A stretch of DNA of 64,000 nucleotides, from the NCBI RefSeq assembly GCF_047160095.1, contig NZ_AP038785.1:1550001-1614000 (forward strand), read 5' to 3'. The position numbers and the translations under genes were made by a program. The stretch is from Rodentibacter abscessus (GTDB lineage Bacteria > Pseudomonadota > Gammaproteobacteria > Enterobacterales > Pasteurellaceae). This document shows positions 43,478 through 53,079 of the stretch, piece by piece. The notes beneath the pieces are model-generated. The model saw nothing but the letters and a program-made list of their open reading frames with translations. It was not told the DNA's origin and did not search any database. Numbering within the stretch: the first letter of the stretch is position 1; the number at the start of each line of letters is the position of its first letter.

Positions 43478-44710
43478 TTAATACAACACGCGCGCGCGAA
43501 TCGTGCCGTCAATTTCACGTAATTTTGCCAATAGTGGTGCAGTATCTTCCGTTTCCACATCCACCACAACATAACCTATTTTCGGATCGGTTTGCAGGTA
43601 TTGCGCAGCAATATTCACATTTGCCTCTACGAAAACTTGGTTAAGTTTATTAAGAATACCCGGGCGATTTTCGTGAATATGCAATAAACGTTTAGTGCCT
43701 TCGTGTTCCGGCAAAGAAACTTCAGGGAAGTTTACGGAAGATAAGGTTGAACCGTTATCGGAATATTTCACAAATTTACCCGCCACTTCAAAACCGATAT
43801 TTTCTTGTGCTTCCGCCGTTGAACCGCCGATATGCGGCGTTAAAATCACATTATCAAATTCACGCAACGGAGAAACAAATTCTTCATTGATCGATGCCGG
43901 CTCGACAGGGAAAACATCAATTGCCGCACCTTGGACTTTTCCTTCTTTTAACGCTTTCGCCAATGCGTCAATATCTACCACCGTACCACGTGCCGCATTA
44001 ATTAAAATGGAACCCTGTTTAAGTTGCGCTATACGTTCTGCACTCATTAAATTACGGGTTGACGGCAGATCCGGTACATGTAAGGAAATCACATCACAAG
44101 CCCCAAGTAATTCTTCCAAATCACGAATCTGTTTTGCATTCCCTAACGGTAATTTGTTTTCAATATCATAGAAATACACATCCATTCCAAGTGACTCTGC
44201 AATAATACTTAATTGAGAACCGATATGACCATAACCGACAATCCCCAATTTTTTACCGCGTACTTCGTGAGAGCCTGCTGCAGATTTATTCCACACACCA
44301 CGATGTACTTCTGCATTTGCTTGCGGCACATTACGCATAAGTAGCAAAATTTCACCGAGTACTAATTCCGCCACAGAGCGTGTATTTGAGAACGGCGCAT
44401 TAAATACCGGAATACCACGCGCTTTTGCTGCATTCAAATCAACTTGATTAGTACCGATACAAAAACAGCCTACCGCAATAAGTTTTGGAGCGGCTTCTAT
44501 CATTTCCGCAGTTAAGTGCGTACGCGAGCGTAACCCAATAAAATGCGCATCTTTAATCGCCGCTTTAAGTTCATCGCCATCAAGCGCCTTTTTATAATAA
44601 TCAATATTTGTATAACCTGCCGCATACAAGGTATCTAGTGCACTTTGATGTACACCTTCCAGCAACACAAATTTGATTTTTGATTTATCAAGTGAAACTT
44701 TGTTTGTCAT
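43478..44710 (-). CDS. serA: D-3-phosphoglycerate dehydrogenase
   Basis: A 410-residue NAD-dependent enzyme, the first committed step of serine synthesis. Substrate and nucleotide domains with LGIVGYGHIGSQLS (about 152-165) and the catalytic His in ILTPHIGGSTAEAQENIG are visible. A C-terminal ACT domain (about 338-410, RLLHIHENRPGILNKLNQVF) gives serine feedback inhibition. Length equals E. coli SerA. It lies 29 bp after rpiA and is probably cotranscribed with it. Confidence 0.97.
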   Translation of the reverse strand: MTNKVSLDKSKIKFVLLEGVHQSALDTLYAAGYTNIDYYKKALDGDELKAAIKDAHFIGLRSRTHLTAEMIEAAPKLIAVGCFCIGTNQVDLNAAKARGIPVFNAPFSNTRSVAELVLGEILLLMRNVPQANAEVHRGVWNKSAAGSHEVRGKKLGIVGYGHIGSQLSIIAESLGMDVYFYDIENKLPLGNAKQIRDLEELLGACDVISLHVPDLPSTRNLMSAERIAQLKQGSILINAARGTVVDIDALAKALKEGKVQGAAIDVFPVEPASINEEFVSPLREFDNVILTPHIGGSTAEAQENIGFEVAGKFVKYSDNGSTLSSVNFPEVSLPEHEGTKRLLHIHENRPGILNKLNQVFVEANVNIAAQYLQTDPKIGYVVVDVETEDTAPLLAKLREIDGTIRARVLY

Positions 44711-44739
44711 ATTTGCATCCTTATAATTTATATTATGAA

Positions 44740-45399
44740 TTAATCGATAACCTTCGCACCTTCAGGCGTTCCGACAATCACGACATCTGCACTACGTAAA
44801 GCGAATATGCCGTTAGTCACCACACCGGCAACGTTATTTAATTCTTTTTCCATTTCCACCGGATTTAAAATTTTAAAGTTATACACATCTAAAATCACAT
44901 TGCCGTTATCGGTAACCACACCCTCACGATATTCCGGCGAGCCGCCAAGTGCAGCCAATTTTCTACCGACTTGCGAACGCGCCATCGGGATCACTTCCAC
45001 CGGCAATGGGAATGTAGAACCCAATACATCTACTTGTTTACTGGAATCAACGATACAAATGAATTTTTTCGCCAATGCCGCCACGATTTTTTCGCGAGTG
45101 AGTGCCGCACCGCCGCCTTTAATCATCATTTTTTGCGGATTGATCTCATCAGCTCCATCAACATAAATATCTAATTCGGAAACCTCATTAGCACCGAATA
45201 CTTCAATACCTTGTTTGCGTAACAACTCTTCCGAAGCTTTTGAAGCAGCCACCGCACCTTTTATTTGGTTTTTCATTGCGCCTAATGCTTCAATAAAACA
45301 GTTCACCGTTGAACCGCTCCCGACCCCCACAATCGTATCCGCTTTCACATATTGTAATGCGGCTTGTGCCGCAAGTTTTTTCATTTCTAACTGATCCAT
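44740..45399 (-). CDS. rpiA: Ribose-5-phosphate isomerase A
   Basis: A 219-residue enzyme interconverting ribose 5-phosphate and ribulose 5-phosphate. Typical segments are VGVGSGSTVNCFIEALG, DIYVDGADEINPQKMMIKGGG and ALTREKIVAALAK. The usual length and an AAGGAAA site before the ATG support the start. It is followed by serA on the same strand, as in enterics. Confidence 0.97.
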   Translation of the reverse strand: MDQLEMKKLAAQAALQYVKADTIVGVGSGSTVNCFIEALGAMKNQIKGAVAASKASEELLRKQGIEVFGANEVSELDIYVDGADEINPQKMMIKGGGAALTREKIVAALAKKFICIVDSSKQVDVLGSTFPLPVEVIPMARSQVGRKLAALGGSPEYREGVVTDNGNVILDVYNFKILNPVEMEKELNNVAGVVTNGIFALRSADVVIVGTPEGAKVID

Positions 45400-45422
45400 T
45401 TCTTTTCCTTACTTGAATTAAG

Positions 45423-45530
45423 TATAGTGAATTAAATTTAAAACAGACACAAAGCCGCAAGCCGAAGACAGTACAAGTAGTACGGCGAGGCATAGCAATG
45501 CAGTAGATATTTTAAATTTAATTCAATATA
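45423..45530. repeat. 108-bp MITE-like element, copy 2
   Basis: Same length as the copy at 5392-5499. Terminal inverted repeats are TATAGTGAATTAAATTT and AAATTTAATTCAATATA (one mismatch). The core GCCGCAAGCCGAAGACAGTA is identical to copy 1, while the flanks inside the element differ. It lies between rpiA and hemW, 24 bp upstream of the rpiA start, so it may carry or displace the rpiA promoter. Confidence 0.8.
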
Positions 45531-45580
45531 AACGATTGCTTTACTTTAATACGACTCATTTTGATAAACAAGTGCAAATA

Positions 45581-46732
45581 TCATTCTTCCGTTAAAAATA
45601 ATTCCAACAATTCATTTAAGAATAATTTCCCTCGTTCTGTGATTTGCCAAGTTTGAGAAGTTTCTATAAGGTAGCCTTGTGTGAGCGCAAAATCGATTTG
45701 ATTTCTAACCGCACTTTGCGGCAAACCGGTGTAGACTTCAAACTCAGTTTTCGGTACGGCTTCTAATAAACGAAATCGGTTCATAAAAAATTCAAAAGGG
45801 CGGTCGATTTCGGGGACGTTTTTTTCCTCATATAAATATTCGCCGCGCAAATAACCTTTCGGATGCTTGGTTTTAGAAAAACGCAAAATTTTTCCCTTCG
45901 GAAAAGTGAGTTTTCCATGTGCGCCACATCCAATCGCCAAATAATCCCCAAAACGCCAATAATTTAAATTATGTCGGCATTGAAAACCCGGCTTAGCATA
46001 GGCTGACGTTTCATATTGTTGATAACCGGCTTCCGTCAACAATTTATGCCCTTGTTCAAAAATATCCCACAGTTCGTCATCATCAGGTAACTTCGGGGGA
46101 CGATAAGCAAACATTGTGTTGGGTTCGATGGTAAGTTGATACCAAGAAAGATGCGGAGGAGAAAGCGCAATCGCTTGGCGTAAATCATCTAAGGCTTCAT
46201 CTAACCTTTGGTTTGGCAATCCGTGCATTAAATCCAAATTGAAACTTTTTAAGCCGGAAACGCTTGCTAAATTGACCGCACTTTTCGCTTCAAGACAATT
46301 ATGAATACGTCCTAAACGCTGAAGTTTGTCATCGCTAAAACTTTGAATCCCCATGGAAATACGTGTTATTCCGGCTGAAACATAACCTTTGAAACGTTCC
46401 GCTTCCACCGTGCCGGGATTGGCTTCAAGTGTTATTTCAATATCATCTTCAAAAGGAATACACTTTCTGATTTCATTCAACAAAGTGGCAATGCTTTCTG
46501 CTGAAAATAAACTCGGTGTGCCACCCCCGATAAAAATCGAATGTAATTTACGATCTTGAACGGAGTCTTTAAAGCGCACTAAATCCAGCTGTAAATCTTG
46601 TAGTAAATGATAAATGTAGTCGCTTTCCGGAATGTTACCTTTCTGAGCGTGTGAATTGAAATCGCAATAGGGACACTTTTGTACACACCAAGGAATATGA
46701 ATATAAAGCGAAAGTGGGGGAAGTGTAAGCAT
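45581..46732 (-). CDS. hemW: HemW, radical SAM heme chaperone
   Basis: A 383-residue HemN-like radical SAM protein. The cluster motif is C16-C20-C23 (WCVQKCPYCDF), followed by IFIGGGTPSLF and TRISMGIQSFSDDKLQRLGR. Although often named coproporphyrinogen III oxidase-like, HemW lacks that activity and transfers heme to target proteins. The C-terminal HemN domain (from about 295) is complete. Confidence 0.92.
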   Translation of the reverse strand: MLTLPPLSLYIHIPWCVQKCPYCDFNSHAQKGNIPESDYIYHLLQDLQLDLVRFKDSVQDRKLHSIFIGGGTPSLFSAESIATLLNEIRKCIPFEDDIEITLEANPGTVEAERFKGYVSAGITRISMGIQSFSDDKLQRLGRIHNCLEAKSAVNLASVSGLKSFNLDLMHGLPNQRLDEALDDLRQAIALSPPHLSWYQLTIEPNTMFAYRPPKLPDDDELWDIFEQGHKLLTEAGYQQYETSAYAKPGFQCRHNLNYWRFGDYLAIGCGAHGKLTFPKGKILRFSKTKHPKGYLRGEYLYEEKNVPEIDRPFEFFMNRFRLLEAVPKTEFEVYTGLPQSAVRNQIDFALTQGYLIETSQTWQITERGKLFLNELLELFLTEE

Positions 46733-46876
46733 GATAATTGATAGATTAAAAAAATATATTGCGCTATTCTATGCCATTATAAAATACAACGGAAAAAATT
46801 TTAAAAGAGGAAGTCTTTAGCTATCATCTTAATTTTAAGTAAGTTAAAGGCGGAGAAACGATTTATTAGGGAAAAT

Positions 46877-46902
46877 AATAGGCTCCACATTGAGAGCCTA
46901 TT
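46877..46902 (-). terminator. Terminator of the AbgT transporter gene
   Basis: A perfect 9-bp stem (AATAGGCTC at 46877-46885, GAGCCTATT at 46894-46902), followed on the minus strand by ATTTTCCC. It lies 25 bp past the stop. Confidence 0.75.
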
Positions 46903-46927
46903 ACGTCTATACCAACATATTGTTTAG

Positions 46928-48490
46928 TTATGGAATTGAAAAATAAGTTAATGAGCCCGGCCCAACAGGTAAACCAAACGCAAAAACCCAAAGGTAGAAA
47001 AGTGTTATCCAACCAATGATAAAAATAAATGAATAAGGAATCATCATTGCCATTAGCGTCCCCACCCCCGTATCTTTCTTATAACGAACCGCCACAGCCA
47101 TAATCAAGCCAAAATAACTCATCATCGGTGTAATAATATTCGTTGTTGAATCACCAATACGATATGCAGCCTGAATTACTTCCGGTGCATAACCGACCAA
47201 CATCAGCATCGGTACAAAAATAGGTGCGGTTAATGCCCATTGTGCTGAAGCGGAGGAAATCATCAAATTAATAAATGCACAAACCAAGATGAAACCGATA
47301 AAAAGCATCGGACCTGTTAAACCAAGATCAATGAGTAGATTAGCCCCTTTTACAGCAATAATTGAGCCTAAGTTCGTCCACTTAAAAAATGCCACAAACT
47401 GTGCTGCAAAGAATACCAACACAATGTACAGCCCCATTGAGGCCATACCTTGCGACATCGCTTTTACGATATCTTGAGAAGATTTCATTGAACCGGTAAC
47501 CCGTCCATAGATATAACCGGGAATAGCAAAAAAGATAAAAATGAAAACAACAATTCCCTGTAAGAAAGGTGAACCAGCCACTAACCCTGTTTTGGGATTA
47601 CGCAAAATGCCATCTTCGGGAACAACTGTCCACGCAAGTAACGAGGAAAAAATTAACATTGCAATTCCGGCCCACATCAACCCTTTTTTCTCATTAGGTG
47701 TTAGTTTCTCCACTTTATTTTTAAGAATTGAAGAATCATCCGCATCTTTAGGATCATATTTTCCTAACTGTGGTTCAACGATTTTTTCAGTAACCAAATA
47801 GCCTAAAATACTTACTAAAAACGTACTGACAAACATAAAATACCAGTTTGCTTCAGGCCCAACCACATAATCTGAATCAATTAAACGGGCCGCTTCTTGA
47901 GTAATTCCCGATAAAAGCGGATCCACCGTACCTAATAGCAAATTAGCGCTATACCCGCCGGAAACACCGGCAAATGCGGCTGCAATCCCTGCGAGCGGAT
48001 GACGACCAAGTGCGTGAAAAATCATCGCAGCAAGAGGAATTAACACCACATAACCAAGTTCTGCGGCTGTATTTGAAATAACCGCAGCAAATACAATAGT
48101 GAAGGTCACTAATTTTTTCGGTGCACCAACAATTAAGCCCCTCAACGCCGCAGAAATCATACCCGAGGATTCAGCAATAGATACCCCAAGCATTGCTACT
48201 AAAACTGTACCAAGTGGCGCAAAACCGGTGAAATTTTTTACTAAACTACTGACCATATAAGAAAGCCCTTCTTGGCTAAGTAGGCTTTTCACGATAATAT
48301 CAGCAGAATGATTAGGGCGAGGATCCAAGACTCTCACATCAAAATAATGCAAGATTGCTGAAAGTATGATCAAAATACCACACATCAACATAAACAAAAT
48401 GATAGGGTGCGGCAATAAATTTCCAAGCCACTCTACCCCTTTTAAAAAATGCTGAATTCGGCTGTTTTTTTGAGAAACGGTTGATGACAT
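46928..48490 (-). CDS. AbgT-family transporter
   Basis: A 520-residue inner-membrane protein with about 12 helices, of the AbgT family (named for p-aminobenzoyl-glutamate uptake; other members export sulfonamides). Family blocks are PLGTVLVAMLGVSIAESSG, NTAAELGYVVLIPLAAMIF and RIGDSTTNIITPMMSYFGL. Of two ATGs, the one at 48490 has AAAGGA at a workable distance (about 8 bp); that at 48496 abuts it. No abgA/abgB aminohydrolase genes adjoin, so the substrate is unknown. Confidence 0.9.
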   Translation of the reverse strand: MSSTVSQKNSRIQHFLKGVEWLGNLLPHPIILFMLMCGILIILSAILHYFDVRVLDPRPNHSADIIVKSLLSQEGLSYMVSSLVKNFTGFAPLGTVLVAMLGVSIAESSGMISAALRGLIVGAPKKLVTFTIVFAAVISNTAAELGYVVLIPLAAMIFHALGRHPLAGIAAAFAGVSGGYSANLLLGTVDPLLSGITQEAARLIDSDYVVGPEANWYFMFVSTFLVSILGYLVTEKIVEPQLGKYDPKDADDSSILKNKVEKLTPNEKKGLMWAGIAMLIFSSLLAWTVVPEDGILRNPKTGLVAGSPFLQGIVVFIFIFFAIPGYIYGRVTGSMKSSQDIVKAMSQGMASMGLYIVLVFFAAQFVAFFKWTNLGSIIAVKGANLLIDLGLTGPMLFIGFILVCAFINLMISSASAQWALTAPIFVPMLMLVGYAPEVIQAAYRIGDSTTNIITPMMSYFGLIMAVAVRYKKDTGVGTLMAMMIPYSFIFIIGWITLFYLWVFAFGLPVGPGSLTYFSIP

Positions 48491-48645
48491 GCGCATATCC
48501 TTTTACTTTGGTTAAAAAATAGGCTTCATATTCGCATATTTTTTATCAAACTCAAAAATAAAATTCCATTTCTGCAACAATAACGTTACATTTTTTTCAC
48601 AACTTTGCTTGAATCATCAAAAAATTAGAATTTAAAGATACAAAA

Positions 48646-48666
48646 AAGGCTTGTTTCACAAGCCTT
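48646..48666 (-). terminator. Terminator of lon
   Basis: A perfect 8-bp stem (AAGGCTTG at 48646-48653, CAAGCCTT at 48659-48666), followed on the minus strand by TTTTTTG. It lies 13 bp after the lon stop. Confidence 0.88.
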
Positions 48667-48679
48667 AAAAAATATTCAA

Positions 48680-51094
48680 TTAATTGACCGCTCTTGTCGT
48701 TTTTGTTGTTGATTTGCGACGTGGCGCTTTCGATTTAGCTTCCACTTTCACGAATTCAACTCCTTCCGGAGGATTTTCCAAAGCCAAGCCAAGCACTTCA
48801 TCAATGGTTTCAACGGCGTGAATGGTAAGATTTTCTTTTACGTTATCCGGAATTTCTTCCAAATCTTTCACATTCTCTTTTGGAATCAACACGGTTTTAA
48901 TTCCACCGCGATGTGCTGCCAATAGTTTTTCTTTTAAACCGCCAATCGGCAAGACTTTACCGCGTAAGCTGATTTCCCCCGTCATCGCCACATCGGCACG
49001 AACAGGATTACCGGTTAAACAGGAAACAAGCGCCGTACACATTGCGATCCCAGCACTCGGACCGTCTTTCGGGGTTGCGCCGTCCGGTACGTGAATGTGA
49101 ATATCGCGTTTTTCGTGGAACTCTGGATTAATGCCGAGTTTATCAGCACGAGCGCGTACCACCGTCATTGCTGCTTGGATCGATTCTTTCATCACATCAC
49201 CAAGAGAACCGGTAAAGGTGAGTTTACCTTTACCAATAACAGAGGCGGTTTCAATCGTTAATAAATCCCCACCCACTTCTGTCCAAGCCAAGCCGGTAAC
49301 TTCCCCTACTCGATTTTGAGTATCCGCTTTGCCAAATTCAAAACGTTTTACACCGAGATAATCATGAAGATTATCGGCATTCACGGTGATTGATTTCAGT
49401 TTTGGATTAACCAGTAAGTTTTTCACTGCCTTACGACAAATTTTAGAAATTTCACGTTCTAAATTACGCACACCGGCTTCACGGGTGTAGTAACGGATAA
49501 TGTCTAAAATCGCACTTTCTTCCACCACCAATTCGCCTTTTTTCAAGCCATTACGTTCCATTTGTTTTTCTAACAAATGACGCATCGCTATATTGAGTTT
49601 TTCATCTTCCGTATAACCGGAAAGACGAATCACTTCCATACGGTCAAGCAATGGCCCCGGAATATTCATCGAATTTGAGGTTGCCACAAACATCACATCC
49701 GACAGATCGTAATCCACCTCTAAATAGTGATCGTTGAAAGCGGTATTTTGTTCAGGATCAAGCACTTCTAATAAAGCGGAGGCGGGATCACCACGCATAT
49801 CCGATGCCATTTTGTCGATTTCATCAAGCAGGAATAACGGGTTCTTCACGCCCACTTTCGCCATTTTTTGGATCAATTTTCCCGGTAAAGCGCCGATATA
49901 AGTCTTACGATGACCGCGAATTTCCGCCTCATCACGTACGCCACCGAGCGCCATACGCACATATTTACGACCGGTCGCATTGGCAATAGATTGTCCCAAT
50001 GAGGTTTTCCCCACTCCCGGAGGGCCTACCAAACAAAGAATCGGTCCTTTTACTTTATTCAAACGAGCTTGTACCGCAAGGTATTCCAAAATGCGCTCTT
50101 TCACACGCTCCAAACCATAATGATCCGCATCTAATATTTGTTGTGCTTTTGTAATATCTTTTTTTACTTTAGTGCGTTGATGCCAAGGCACTTGAAGCAT
50201 CCATTCCACATAACTGCGCAACACTGTGGCTTCCGCCGACATTGCGGACATCATTTTGAGTTTTTGTAATTCGTTTTCTACTTTCTCACGAACGTCCGCA
50301 GGCATTCCCGCCGCCTCAACTTTTTGACGAAGTTGTTCAACTTCATCAAGCGTATCTTCACTTTCGCCCTCTCCCATTTCTTTGCGAATCGCTTTAATTT
50401 GTTCGCTCAAGTAATAGTTACGCTGGCTTTTCTCCATTTGTTTTTTCACACGGCTACGAATGCGTTTTTCCACTTGTAGAATATCCGCTTCCGATTCCAT
50501 CATACCAAGCAAATATTCTAAACGTGCTTGTACATCAGCAAGCTCTAATACGTTTTGCTTATGGCGAACCGTTACCGGCAAATGCGCTGCCATCGTATCC
50601 GCTAAGCGATCCGCCTCTTCAATACGTTGAAGCGCACTTAATACATCAGCGGGTACTTTTTTATTTAAGGTAAGATAGTTTTCAAACTCTGCCAGTACCG
50701 CTGTTTTCACCACGTTTACTTCTTGTTCATCGCCATAGGTGGACTCAATCGGAGTAATTTGGGCAGAAAAGAAATTTTCGCCTTCTTCCAAACTGTTAAT
50801 TTTTGCGCGTTGTTGACCTTCCACCAATACTTTCACCGTACCATCCGGCAATTTCAATAACTGGATAATATTGGCAATCGTCCCCACATCAAATACGTCA
50901 TCAACCGTCGGTTCTTCTAAATCCGCTTGTTTTTGTGAAACTAAAAGGAGCTGTTTATCTTCATTCATCGCCTCTTCAAGTGCATTGATAGATTTTGCCC
51001 GCCCCACAAAAAGCGGCATTACCATATAAGGGAAAACCACGACATCGCGTAACGGCAATACGGGCATCGTGCGTTGTGTTTTTTTGGCTTTCAT
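48680..51094 (-). CDS. lon: ATP-dependent protease Lon
   Basis: An 804-residue AAA+ serine protease. N-terminal substrate domain (about 10-210), Walker A GPPGVGKTS (about residue 357), Walker B LFLLDEIDKM, and a C-terminal protease domain with the catalytic serine S680 in KDGPSAG and a lysine about 43 residues later. It degrades misfolded and regulatory proteins. A basic tail (EAKSKAPRRKSTTKTTRAVN) extends the C-terminus slightly beyond E. coli Lon (784). A heat-shock promoter lies upstream. Confidence 0.98.
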   Translation of the reverse strand: MKAKKTQRTMPVLPLRDVVVFPYMVMPLFVGRAKSINALEEAMNEDKQLLLVSQKQADLEEPTVDDVFDVGTIANIIQLLKLPDGTVKVLVEGQQRAKINSLEEGENFFSAQITPIESTYGDEQEVNVVKTAVLAEFENYLTLNKKVPADVLSALQRIEEADRLADTMAAHLPVTVRHKQNVLELADVQARLEYLLGMMESEADILQVEKRIRSRVKKQMEKSQRNYYLSEQIKAIRKEMGEGESEDTLDEVEQLRQKVEAAGMPADVREKVENELQKLKMMSAMSAEATVLRSYVEWMLQVPWHQRTKVKKDITKAQQILDADHYGLERVKERILEYLAVQARLNKVKGPILCLVGPPGVGKTSLGQSIANATGRKYVRMALGGVRDEAEIRGHRKTYIGALPGKLIQKMAKVGVKNPLFLLDEIDKMASDMRGDPASALLEVLDPEQNTAFNDHYLEVDYDLSDVMFVATSNSMNIPGPLLDRMEVIRLSGYTEDEKLNIAMRHLLEKQMERNGLKKGELVVEESAILDIIRYYTREAGVRNLEREISKICRKAVKNLLVNPKLKSITVNADNLHDYLGVKRFEFGKADTQNRVGEVTGLAWTEVGGDLLTIETASVIGKGKLTFTGSLGDVMKESIQAAMTVVRARADKLGINPEFHEKRDIHIHVPDGATPKDGPSAGIAMCTALVSCLTGNPVRADVAMTGEISLRGKVLPIGGLKEKLLAAHRGGIKTVLIPKENVKDLEEIPDNVKENLTIHAVETIDEVLGLALENPPEGVEFVKVEAKSKAPRRKSTTKTTRAVN

Positions 51095-51130
51095 ATTTTC
51101 TCTCTAATCTGTCTTCGTAATTTGGGGATA

Positions 51131-51158
51131 TATGGGGGTTGGGTGAATAAATTCAAGG
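51131..51158 (-). promoter_or_regulatory. Sigma-32 heat-shock promoter of lon
   Basis: On the minus strand: CTTGAA (51153-51158), a 14-bp spacer and CCCCATAT (51131-51138). This matches the RpoH consensus (CTTGAAA, 11-16 bp, CCCCATnT) almost perfectly and predicts a start about 30 bp before the lon ATG. Confidence 0.85.
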
Positions 51159-51171
51159 GAAACGAGCGATA

Positions 51172-51201
51172 AAAGTGCGGTCAAAAATAACCGCACTTTT
51201 G
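51172..51201 (-). terminator. Inverted USS pair, terminator of gph
   Basis: AAAAGTGCGGT (51172-51182) and ACCGCACTTTT (51191-51201), a perfect 11-bp stem 8 bp past the gph stop and just upstream of the lon promoter. Confidence 0.82.
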
Positions 51202-51209
51202 TTGAAAAG

Positions 51210-51884
51210 CTAAAGAATTTCCAGTAATTTGCCAAAATCGTCAAATACCCAATCCGGGTCGGATTCGTTGATAGGAATATTATAGTTATAGCCATAGGTT
51301 AACCCCACCACCGCACAACCCGCCGCATGTGCGGCAATAATGTCATTTTTGGAATCACCGACAAATAACACTTGGCGTGGCTCAAGCCCAAACTTTCCGC
51401 ATAAATAATAAAGCGGCCCCGGATGCGGCTTAATTGCAGGTAAAGATTGACCGCCTAAGGTTTCGCTAAATAAGTGATCAATACCAAATGCGGATAACAC
51501 CGGTTGAACGTGTTTAGTCGGTTTATTGGTAACAACGGCAAGAGTATAACCTTTAGCTTTTAAGGCTTCTAGGGTTTCTTTTACATTAGGATATAAATGA
51601 CTGATATTACAGAGGTTTTCACCATAATAGTGACTAAAACGAGCTTTTACCGTTTCGATTTCCGCCTCGCTTAGCGTTCTACCTGTTTGCTCATAAGCCC
51701 ATTCTAAAGCACGTGCAATAAGTACCGGTGCACCATTGCCGATCCAAGTTAATACCAATGCTTCTGAGGCTTGCGGTAAATCCAACTCCGCTAAAGCGGA
51801 ATTCACGGACAAGGCTAAGTCCGGCAAGCTATTAACTAAAGTACCGTCCAAATCAAAGCCGATAAGTTTAAATTGTGTGTTCAT
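51210..51884 (-). CDS. gph: Phosphoglycolate phosphatase
   Basis: A 224-residue HAD phosphatase that removes 2-phosphoglycolate formed during DNA repair. The catalytic motif is GFDLDGTLVNSLPDLA (about residues 8-23), with motif II VVTNKP and motif III VGDSKNDIIAAHAAGC. The ATG at 51884 fits relatives; the longer frame would begin with TTG in the rpe-gph gap. It follows rpe, as in other gammaproteobacteria. Confidence 0.93.
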   Translation of the reverse strand: MNTQFKLIGFDLDGTLVNSLPDLALSVNSALAELDLPQASEALVLTWIGNGAPVLIARALEWAYEQTGRTLSEAEIETVKARFSHYYGENLCNISHLYPNVKETLEALKAKGYTLAVVTNKPTKHVQPVLSAFGIDHLFSETLGGQSLPAIKPHPGPLYYLCGKFGLEPRQVLFVGDSKNDIIAAHAAGCAVVGLTYGYNYNIPINESDPDWVFDDFGKLLEIL

Positions 51885-51928
51885 TATTTTTCTATTTCCT
51901 TGTAAATCAGTCAAAAAAGGCGTGATAT

Positions 51929-52606
51929 TTATTCACCACAAACCGTTTCGAGTTGTTGTCTCATTTGATCAATCACCTGTTTGTAATCAGGTTGGTCAAA
52001 AATGGCCGAACCGGCAACAAACATATCTGCACCGGCTGCTGCAATTTCCGCAATATTGTTGATTTTTACGCCGCCATCCACTTCAAGACGAATATCTAAG
52101 CCGCTATCATCAATTATTTTGCGTACTTGTTGTAATTTTTTCAGTGTGGACGGAATGAAAGATTGCCCGCCAAATCCCGGATTTACCGACATCAATAAAA
52201 TCAAATCCACTTTATCCAATACGTAATCCAAATAGCTCAACGGCGTTGCCGGATTAAACACTAAGCCGGATTTACAACCGTGATCTCGAATAAGCTGCAA
52301 TGTACGATCAATATGTTCTGAAGCTTCCGGATGAAAACTAATATAATTGGCACCGGCTTTCGCGAAATCAGGAATAATTCTATCCACCGGTTTTACCATT
52401 AAATGAACGTCAATCGGTGCGGTAATTCCGTAATCACGCAAAGCTTTACACACGACGGGGCCGAAAGTGAGGTTCGGCACATAATGATTATCCATAACAT
52501 CAAAATGAATCACATCCGCACCGGCATTCAATACATTTTGTACATCATCACCAAGGCGGGCAAGATCGGCAGAAAGAATTGAGGGAGCAATAAGATAAGG
52601 TTTCAT
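51929..52606 (-). CDS. rpe: Ribulose-phosphate 3-epimerase
   Basis: A 225-residue TIM-barrel metalloenzyme interconverting ribulose 5-phosphate and xylulose 5-phosphate. Motifs are IAPSILSADLARLG, HFDVMDNHYVPNLTFG, MSVNPGFGGQSF and EVDGGVKINNI. The ATG at 52606 follows GGAG by 6 bp and gives exactly the E. coli length; the frame extends 4 codons to a TTG. It begins an rpe-gph operon. Confidence 0.97.
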   Translation of the reverse strand: MKPYLIAPSILSADLARLGDDVQNVLNAGADVIHFDVMDNHYVPNLTFGPVVCKALRDYGITAPIDVHLMVKPVDRIIPDFAKAGANYISFHPEASEHIDRTLQLIRDHGCKSGLVFNPATPLSYLDYVLDKVDLILLMSVNPGFGGQSFIPSTLKKLQQVRKIIDDSGLDIRLEVDGGVKINNIAEIAAAGADMFVAGSAIFDQPDYKQVIDQMRQQLETVCGE

Positions 52607-52695
52607 AGTCATCTCCAAAAGATAGTAATCACTCTAGTTTACTACGTTAAGGTATAAATTGCCTTGATTATTTCTTGGAAAACACCGAAAAAAAC

Positions 52696-52736
52696 AACCG
52701 CACTTTGTTTCCTTTCCGAATAAAACAAAGTGCGGT
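52696..52736 (-). terminator. Inverted USS pair, terminator of the lipoprotein gene
   Basis: AACCGCACTTTGTTT (52696-52710) pairs with AAACAAAGTGCGGT (52723-52736). On the minus strand TTGTTTTTTT follows, so it ends the small lipoprotein gene before rpe. Confidence 0.85.
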
Positions 52737-52753
52737 CGGTTTTTTAAGAAATT

Positions 52754-52957
52754 TTATTTATTCACTTGGCTGCCAATCAAACCACCTAATGCCGCCCCAC
52801 CTAATGTTGTTGCCGCATTGCCTTTAATCATATAGCCGGCGGCACCACCAATTGCAGCCCCCACCGCGGTATTTTTTTGGCTACGGCTCATATTTCCGCA
52901 AGCTGCTAATGAAACGGCCGTCATACCAATAATCAACGATTTTGTGATTAACTTCAT
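52754..52957 (-). CDS. Small glycine-zipper outer-membrane lipoprotein
   Basis: A 67-residue lipoprotein. The signal peptide ends at a lipobox (SLAAC, Cys at about residue 19); the mature part is a glycine-zipper pair (AVGAAIGGAAGYMI and LGGAALGGLIGSQV) typical of the OsmB/YMGG family. The ATG at 52957 follows GGAG and places the signal peptide correctly, unlike the upstream alternatives. The role is unknown; some relatives respond to osmotic stress. Confidence 0.8.
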   Translation of the reverse strand: MKLITKSLIIGMTAVSLAACGNMSRSQKNTAVGAAIGGAAGYMIKGNAATTLGGAALGGLIGSQVNK

Positions 52958-53079
52958 AGGATTTCTCCGTGTAAAACTAAAAACTATCAACAGCGATAGC
53001 GTTCTGTAAGACAAACCCGACCGAATAAAAGTTCATAAAAATAATCTCATCGTGATGAGAGCAAAATAGGAGAGGAATT

